The notes under the pieces are model-generated. The model had not been told where the DNA came from and ran no database searches. It worked only from the letters and a program-made list of their open reading frames with translations. Made by a program: the position numbers and the translations under genes. From Sandaracinobacter neustonicus (GTDB lineage: Bacteria; Pseudomonadota; Alphaproteobacteria; Sphingomonadales; Sphingomonadaceae), in NCBI RefSeq assembly GCF_006385875.1, contig NZ_VFSU01000022.1:1-64000 (forward strand): a stretch of DNA of 64,000 nucleotides, in the 5' to 3' direction. Positions 60,801 to 64,000 of the stretch are shown here, in pieces. Positions within the stretch are counted from its first letter, which is position 1. Every line of letters begins with the position of its first letter.

Positions 60801-63800
60801 TGAACATGGGCGGAACCGTCAACGAGGATGTGGAGGGGCTGTTCGAAATCGCCGGCCTGACGGAGAACATCATTTCCTCCGCCGAGGAACTGGAGAAAAT
60901 CCTGAAGCAACTGGCGGGCGGCCCGCCTTACGACATCGGCCAGGTCGATAATCTGGATGTCGCGGTGTCTGTCGGCGGCAGCGGCGGCGCGGCCGGAGAC
61001 GGCGGTGTCGCCAGTGCCACGAACAGCGGCGATATCACCACCTTCGGGGCCCAGTCAGACGGGATGTTCGTGCAGAGTGTGGGCGGCGGCGGCGGCAAGG
61101 GCGGTGCCGCCAGCTCCACCGGCAGTTCCAGCGACGACAGTCGCAATCAGGCCGCCATCGGCATCGGCGGCAGCGGCGGCGCGGGGGGCAGCGGCGGGGC
61201 TGTCACTGCGGAGAATCTGGCAAGCGGGAACATCCTGACGCAGGGCGTGCTCGGCTTCGGTATGGTGGTGCAGTCGGTCGGTGGCGGTGGCGGCTTTGGC
61301 GGGATGACGGGAACGGTCGCCGGCTCCCTGTTCAGCCTGTCCGTCGGGATTGGCGGCAATGGCGGGGCACAGGGTCATGGCGGCGATGTTCAGGCCCGGA
61401 ACGACGGCAGCGTCCGCACGGAAGGCAAGCATGGCATCGGCATCCTTGCCCAATCCATCGGCGGCGGCGGCGGCACCGTCCGCACCATGACGACGGACCA
61501 GACGTTCGACCCGCATCTGTTGCCCGACAATCGGCAGGGGCGCGTGGCCGATGTCCATGGCCTGACCATGACATTCGGCGGCACCGACAATCCCAGCGGC
61601 GACGGCGGGGAGGTGGAAGTCGTCAATACCGGCTCCATCGTCACCCTTGGCCGCACCGCGCATGCCATTGTCGCGCAATCGATCGGCGGCGGTGGCGGGG
61701 CCGGGTTCGGCGGCCAGTTGCACGGGAATGCCTCAGAGCCTGGGGAAGGCGGCACCGGCAATGGCGCGAAGGTCAGCATTTCGCTGGCGGGCGGGGCGTC
61801 TGTGTCGACCAGCGGCGACGGCGCGTACGGCCTGTTGGCGCAATCCATCGGCGGCGGCGGCGGATTGGGTGGCGATCTGGGCAGCGGCGACGACAATATC
61901 TACACGCGGGTCGACGGCAGTATCCTGCGCGGCCATGGCGATGGCGGCAATGTCGATATCGAACTGACGCACGCGGCGATCAGCACCAAAGGCCAGTTCG
62001 CACCGGCGATCTTCGCGCAATCGGTCGGCGGCGGTGGCGGGCTGCTGGGCGCGAATGGCAGCATTCTCTATGGCACAGCCTATGGCAATGGCTCAGGCGG
62101 GACGGTTACCGTCGATGTGGCCAACAGCAATATCAGCACCACCGGCACTCGCTCGCCTGCGATCATGGTGCAGGTCGACGGCGGCGTGCAATCCGGCGGA
62201 GCCAGCATCAGCATCGACGCAGACAGCAAGGTCATCGGCGGCCTCGGCAGTTCGGACTTCAATTTCATGCCGATGGCGGGTGCCATCTACATCGCGGGCG
62301 GCGCGCCCGCCAACATCACCAACGCCGGGCTGATCTCCGGCATCGATGGCGATCAGCCGGCCGTTGCGATCAACGCATGGGAGGCCCCGCTGACGATCTC
62401 GAACAGCGGCACCATCCGCGGCTCCGTCTATGCCCCCATCGGGAGCAGCAGCGTCGACAACCTGAAAGACGGCATCTTCGATGCGCGAAACGAGATCAAC
62501 CTGGGAACAGAGGGCCGGTTCAGGAACAGCGGCACGCTGGAAGTCGGCGGCGTGCAACGCGTCGGCACCACGGCGCTGACGGGCAATTTCGTGCAGGATG
62601 GCAGCGGCCGACTGGTGTTCGCCGTCGATTTCAGTGGCGGCACGTCGGATCTGCTGACCGTGGAAGGCGCGGCCAACATCGACGGCGCCATCGTCTTGCA
62701 GCCCACAAGGATCACAAACCGCGCCGTCACCATCCTGACAACGACCGCAGGGGCCATGCTGCAGCCCGCCAGCCAGCAGGCGAGCGGCGACTATGGCCTT
62801 TACCGCTTTCCGATCACCGTCAGCGGAAACAATGTGCAGGTGACGCCGCAGGCGCTGTTCGCCCGGCAGGCGCAGCAATTTGGTGCCAACCATCAGGCGG
62901 TGGCGGGCCATCTGCAGGCGCTGTTCGATGGCGGTGCCAGTGCAGACGCGGCGTTCAGCCGCCTCTCCGGGGTATCGGATGCAACCAGTTACGAATCAGC
63001 GCTTGGGCAGATGTCAGGCAAGGCGCTGGGTGCGTTCGGGGCATTCCGCTTCAACAGCAGCCGCAGCTTTGCCGGCAGCCTGTTCGGCGGCTGCGACGAA
63101 GCCCGGCTGGCTGGCATGTCCACCCAAAAATGCGGCTGGGCGCGCGCACTGGCAAGCAGCGCCACGCAGGACGCGAGCGCCGACATGCTGGGCTACAGCG
63201 TAGATACCTATGCCCTGCAAATGGGCGGGCAGCTGCCATTGTCCGACACCGCCGCGCTGACGGGATCGTTCGCCTATGAGGGCACGACCTTCCGCGACGG
63301 CGGGGCAAAGATCAGCGGCGACACGCTGATGGGCGGCCTAGGCCTTCTGTATGCGCCAGACCGGCTGGAACTTTCCGCCGGGATCGACTTCGCCTACGCT
63401 TGGTACAAATCCCGCCGGGACATCGCCATCGGCGGCGTGAGCGAGCTTGCGACCGCCAGACCTGAACAGTCGCAAGTCGGCGGCCATCTGCGGGTGGCCT
63501 ATGATCTGCTGGAGGCTGACGACAGTTTCGTTCGCCCGTTCGTGGAAGGCCATGCGGTCCGCGTCGCCAACAAGGCGTTCACTGAAGCTGGCCAGTCTCC
63601 ATTCCGTCTCGCGATTGAGGGACGGTCTGACACGGCGCTGATCGGCGTGGCAGGCGTGGAGCTGGGCACGGCGGTCGCGCTGTCGGGCAAGGTGAAGCTT
63701 CGCCCCTTAGCCAGCGCCGCAGTCGAGTTCGGCAACGGCCGTGCATGGACGATGACTGCAAGGCTTGCCGAACAGCCGCAGAGCGACAGCTTTCACCAGA

Positions 63801-63952
63801 CCACGGCCGGCCCCGGCACACTGGGCCGCTTCTCGATCGGCACAGACCTGCTGGGGGCGAACAATGTCACCTTCTCGGTTCGCTACGCACCTGAATTCGG
63901 CAGCGATTTCCGCTCGCACTCGGGAACGGCAACGCTGACCATCCTGTTCTGA
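57821..63952 (+). CDS. Giant glycine-rich autotransporter with QS(I/V)GG repeats
   Basis: Type Va autotransporter of 2043 residues. An N-terminal signal sequence (CLLALGGFALVGLFVAPANA-Q) precedes a glycine-rich passenger (about 40-1650). The passenger contains 15 recognisable copies of the unit x-A-Q-S-(I/V)-G-G-(G/S/A)-G-G, usually led by G-A-D-A-x-G-(L/M) and followed by a strand of the type (I/V)-x-V-(A/G)-V-G-G-x-G-G-x-G-G. A degenerate sixteenth copy is at PAIMVQVDGG. Later comes ARQAQQFGANHQAVAGHLQA, and the C-terminal barrel from about 1750 ends SGTATLTILF with terminal phenylalanine. GGGGGA precedes the ATG. One break in the repeats (KVDLVKSLVEALQSGLNMGG, near 985) is a helical insert. 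Repetition suggests a long beta-solenoid fibre. Confidence 0.9.
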   Translation: MNQIVQTPMRSATNHCALKPCLLALGGFALVGLFVAPANAQCNANPAPSAAPGVTANSDNEVFGAGNPFNVVNRGMAGCAGADGGTDEDGAPGLPGQQAGTIFSAATNATVDGPSVSVPLEYSYGMELVAAGGAGGNGGSGGEPVANDVRGGAGGVGGAGADITFDFTGSIHDDDHERLAATGIHVLTSGGSGGSGGTTDSAFMWAKYGGAGGAGGAGGTVKIAGSGKIRVYSVAIEAWADGGIGGAGGSVPYTSDQINALFGGTGGAGGAGGNSSIAWVGGNIVAEDGGLFATAIGGQGGAGGSTGHALENKGGNGGDGGDGGTAVVTMAGGSILLTAIDQPMDGAAVASASGGYGGAGGTANFAIGTDGGSGGNGGAGGTASASVIGTIEVTGTGSNPSAGVYVNTNGGGGGEGGGSASIVGEAGAGGYAGAGGTATLTIGSATTAGDVQAHGALATAALVQSIGGGGGEGGQADFGGQAGRGEGGGDGGAASADIVNGQLLAYGASASALIVQSIGGSGGVGGNSTGGGGVLDFLVGGRGAVGGDGGTVNVNLIGPAIVGSRDPMGDGAVLAQSIGGAGGVGGSATVKNEALFTFAVGGKGGSGGAGGAVNVTNSAVIGSYGDHAAGIHAQSIGGGGGKGGAATIYGVQEVPTVSVAVGGDGGVGGVGGSVNILNGGGVSTFGADAVGLMAQSIGGGGGSGGAAAARTASLMPVPLPAVSINVAIGGNGGSGNHGGKASINNSGTGAVVTTANHGAHAMLVQSIGGGGGGGGDSTAGSFSEGTYSDLSVSIAVAVGGGGGGGGDGGEADARNSGLLLTMGADAYGMAAQSIGGGGGMGGGGDATATADSANSSFSADIAVGGKGGTGGHGQQAQAENAGGITTGGDGSDGMFVQSVGGGGGAGGGGVGTASGDNLAISVGVGGSGGAGGNGGNAIATNNGAIVTRGADAAGLFAQSIGGGGGKAGKAAATAGGNTKVDLVKSLVEALQSGLNMGGTVNEDVEGLFEIAGLTENIISSAEELEKILKQLAGGPPYDIGQVDNLDVAVSVGGSGGAAGDGGVASATNSGDITTFGAQSDGMFVQSVGGGGGKGGAASSTGSSSDDSRNQAAIGIGGSGGAGGSGGAVTAENLASGNILTQGVLGFGMVVQSVGGGGGFGGMTGTVAGSLFSLSVGIGGNGGAQGHGGDVQARNDGSVRTEGKHGIGILAQSIGGGGGTVRTMTTDQTFDPHLLPDNRQGRVADVHGLTMTFGGTDNPSGDGGEVEVVNTGSIVTLGRTAHAIVAQSIGGGGGAGFGGQLHGNASEPGEGGTGNGAKVSISLAGGASVSTSGDGAYGLLAQSIGGGGGLGGDLGSGDDNIYTRVDGSILRGHGDGGNVDIELTHAAISTKGQFAPAIFAQSVGGGGGLLGANGSILYGTAYGNGSGGTVTVDVANSNISTTGTRSPAIMVQVDGGVQSGGASISIDADSKVIGGLGSSDFNFMPMAGAIYIAGGAPANITNAGLISGIDGDQPAVAINAWEAPLTISNSGTIRGSVYAPIGSSSVDNLKDGIFDARNEINLGTEGRFRNSGTLEVGGVQRVGTTALTGNFVQDGSGRLVFAVDFSGGTSDLLTVEGAANIDGAIVLQPTRITNRAVTILTTTAGAMLQPASQQASGDYGLYRFPITVSGNNVQVTPQALFARQAQQFGANHQAVAGHLQALFDGGASADAAFSRLSGVSDATSYESALGQMSGKALGAFGAFRFNSSRSFAGSLFGGCDEARLAGMSTQKCGWARALASSATQDASADMLGYSVDTYALQMGGQLPLSDTAALTGSFAYEGTTFRDGGAKISGDTLMGGLGLLYAPDRLELSAGIDFAYAWYKSRRDIAIGGVSELATARPEQSQVGGHLRVAYDLLEADDSFVRPFVEGHAVRVANKAFTEAGQSPFRLAIEGRSDTALIGVAGVELGTAVALSGKVKLRPLASAAVEFGNGRAWTMTARLAEQPQSDSFHQTTAGPGTLGRFSIGTDLLGANNVTFSVRYAPEFGSDFRSHSGTATLTILF

Positions 63953-64000
63953 AGGCAGGAGTCGCGCAAGGCACAGCGCTCGTTCCCTCCAACCGCCCCG

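Noticed and set aside
58385-60910. 841-residue minus-strand alanine-rich frame opposite the giant autotransporter
   Set aside because: Same mirror effect of polyglycine codons; no start context or domains.

Overview
The window looks like chromosomal DNA of a sphingomonad (Alphaproteobacteria, Sphingomonadaceae). The support is high GC with strong GC3 bias, a PEPxxWA-CTERM protein, a TonB-dependent receptor, a FucP-type sugar permease beside an oxidative galactose route, a Rieske oxygenase and two very large autotransporters. Genus cannot be fixed from the sequence alone.

Left part, 1-17.5 kb, is accessory. It starts with a partial IS3-family element (1-682). Next come a GntR/FadR-type regulator with an MFS exporter and an amidohydrolase; a nearly identical 17-bp operator lies before each side. 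A transposase fragment follows (5172-5418). Then comes a phosphonate/organophosphate block: phosphonatase phnX, an iron-type alcohol dehydrogenase resembling phosphonoacetaldehyde reductases and an OPA-type transporter, with overlapping start and stop codons. A convergent LysR gene follows, and then a run of exported proteins (PhoD phosphatase, TonB receptor, glycerophosphodiester phosphodiesterase, PHP-domain phosphoesterase). The two promoters share TATCGTT-N13-AAACACG. My reading is a pathway that harvests esters of 2-hydroxyethylphosphonate or a similar compound. The block ends in a truncated integrase next to a tRNA-Glu(TTC) gene, a typical genomic-island end.

Middle part, 17.5-42 kb: recJ, a compact modABC molybdate transporter, a patatin/beta-barrel (type Vd-like) protein, a small cytochrome c, a DUF748/AsmA-like giant, a DUF4136 lipoprotein, a PEPxxWA-CTERM protein, a cupin, and a sugar locus. 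The sugar locus has GH31 alpha-xylosidase and GH35 beta-galactosidase on one strand and dgoK, dgoA and a galactose-dehydrogenase-like gene on the other, with a LacI-type palindrome between them. A FucP-like permease and an IlvD/Edd sugar-acid dehydratase follow. Together they encode release of galactose (and xylose) from plant oligosaccharides and the De Ley-Doudoroff route to pyruvate and glyceraldehyde-3-phosphate.

42-48.3 kb: a soxG-like gene behind the C-terminal stump of a soxA-like gene, a BetI-like TetR regulator, an exported amidohydrolase, a Rieske oxygenase and a PYROXD2/phytoene-dehydrogenase-like flavoprotein. Three copies of a 15-bp TetR-type site tie the tetR gene to the Rieske/amidohydrolase promoters.

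48.3-64 kb: an alpha/beta hydrolase and a 1.4-k-residue PATR autotransporter, a TetR/MFS pair, a MAPEG membrane protein, an AmpH-like serine hydrolase, and a 2043-residue glycine-rich autotransporter with 15 QS(I/V)GG repeats.

Five convergent gene pairs between 24 and 44 kb are separated by the same composite repeat, built of hairpin modules in a fixed order. No tandem or divergent gap carries it.
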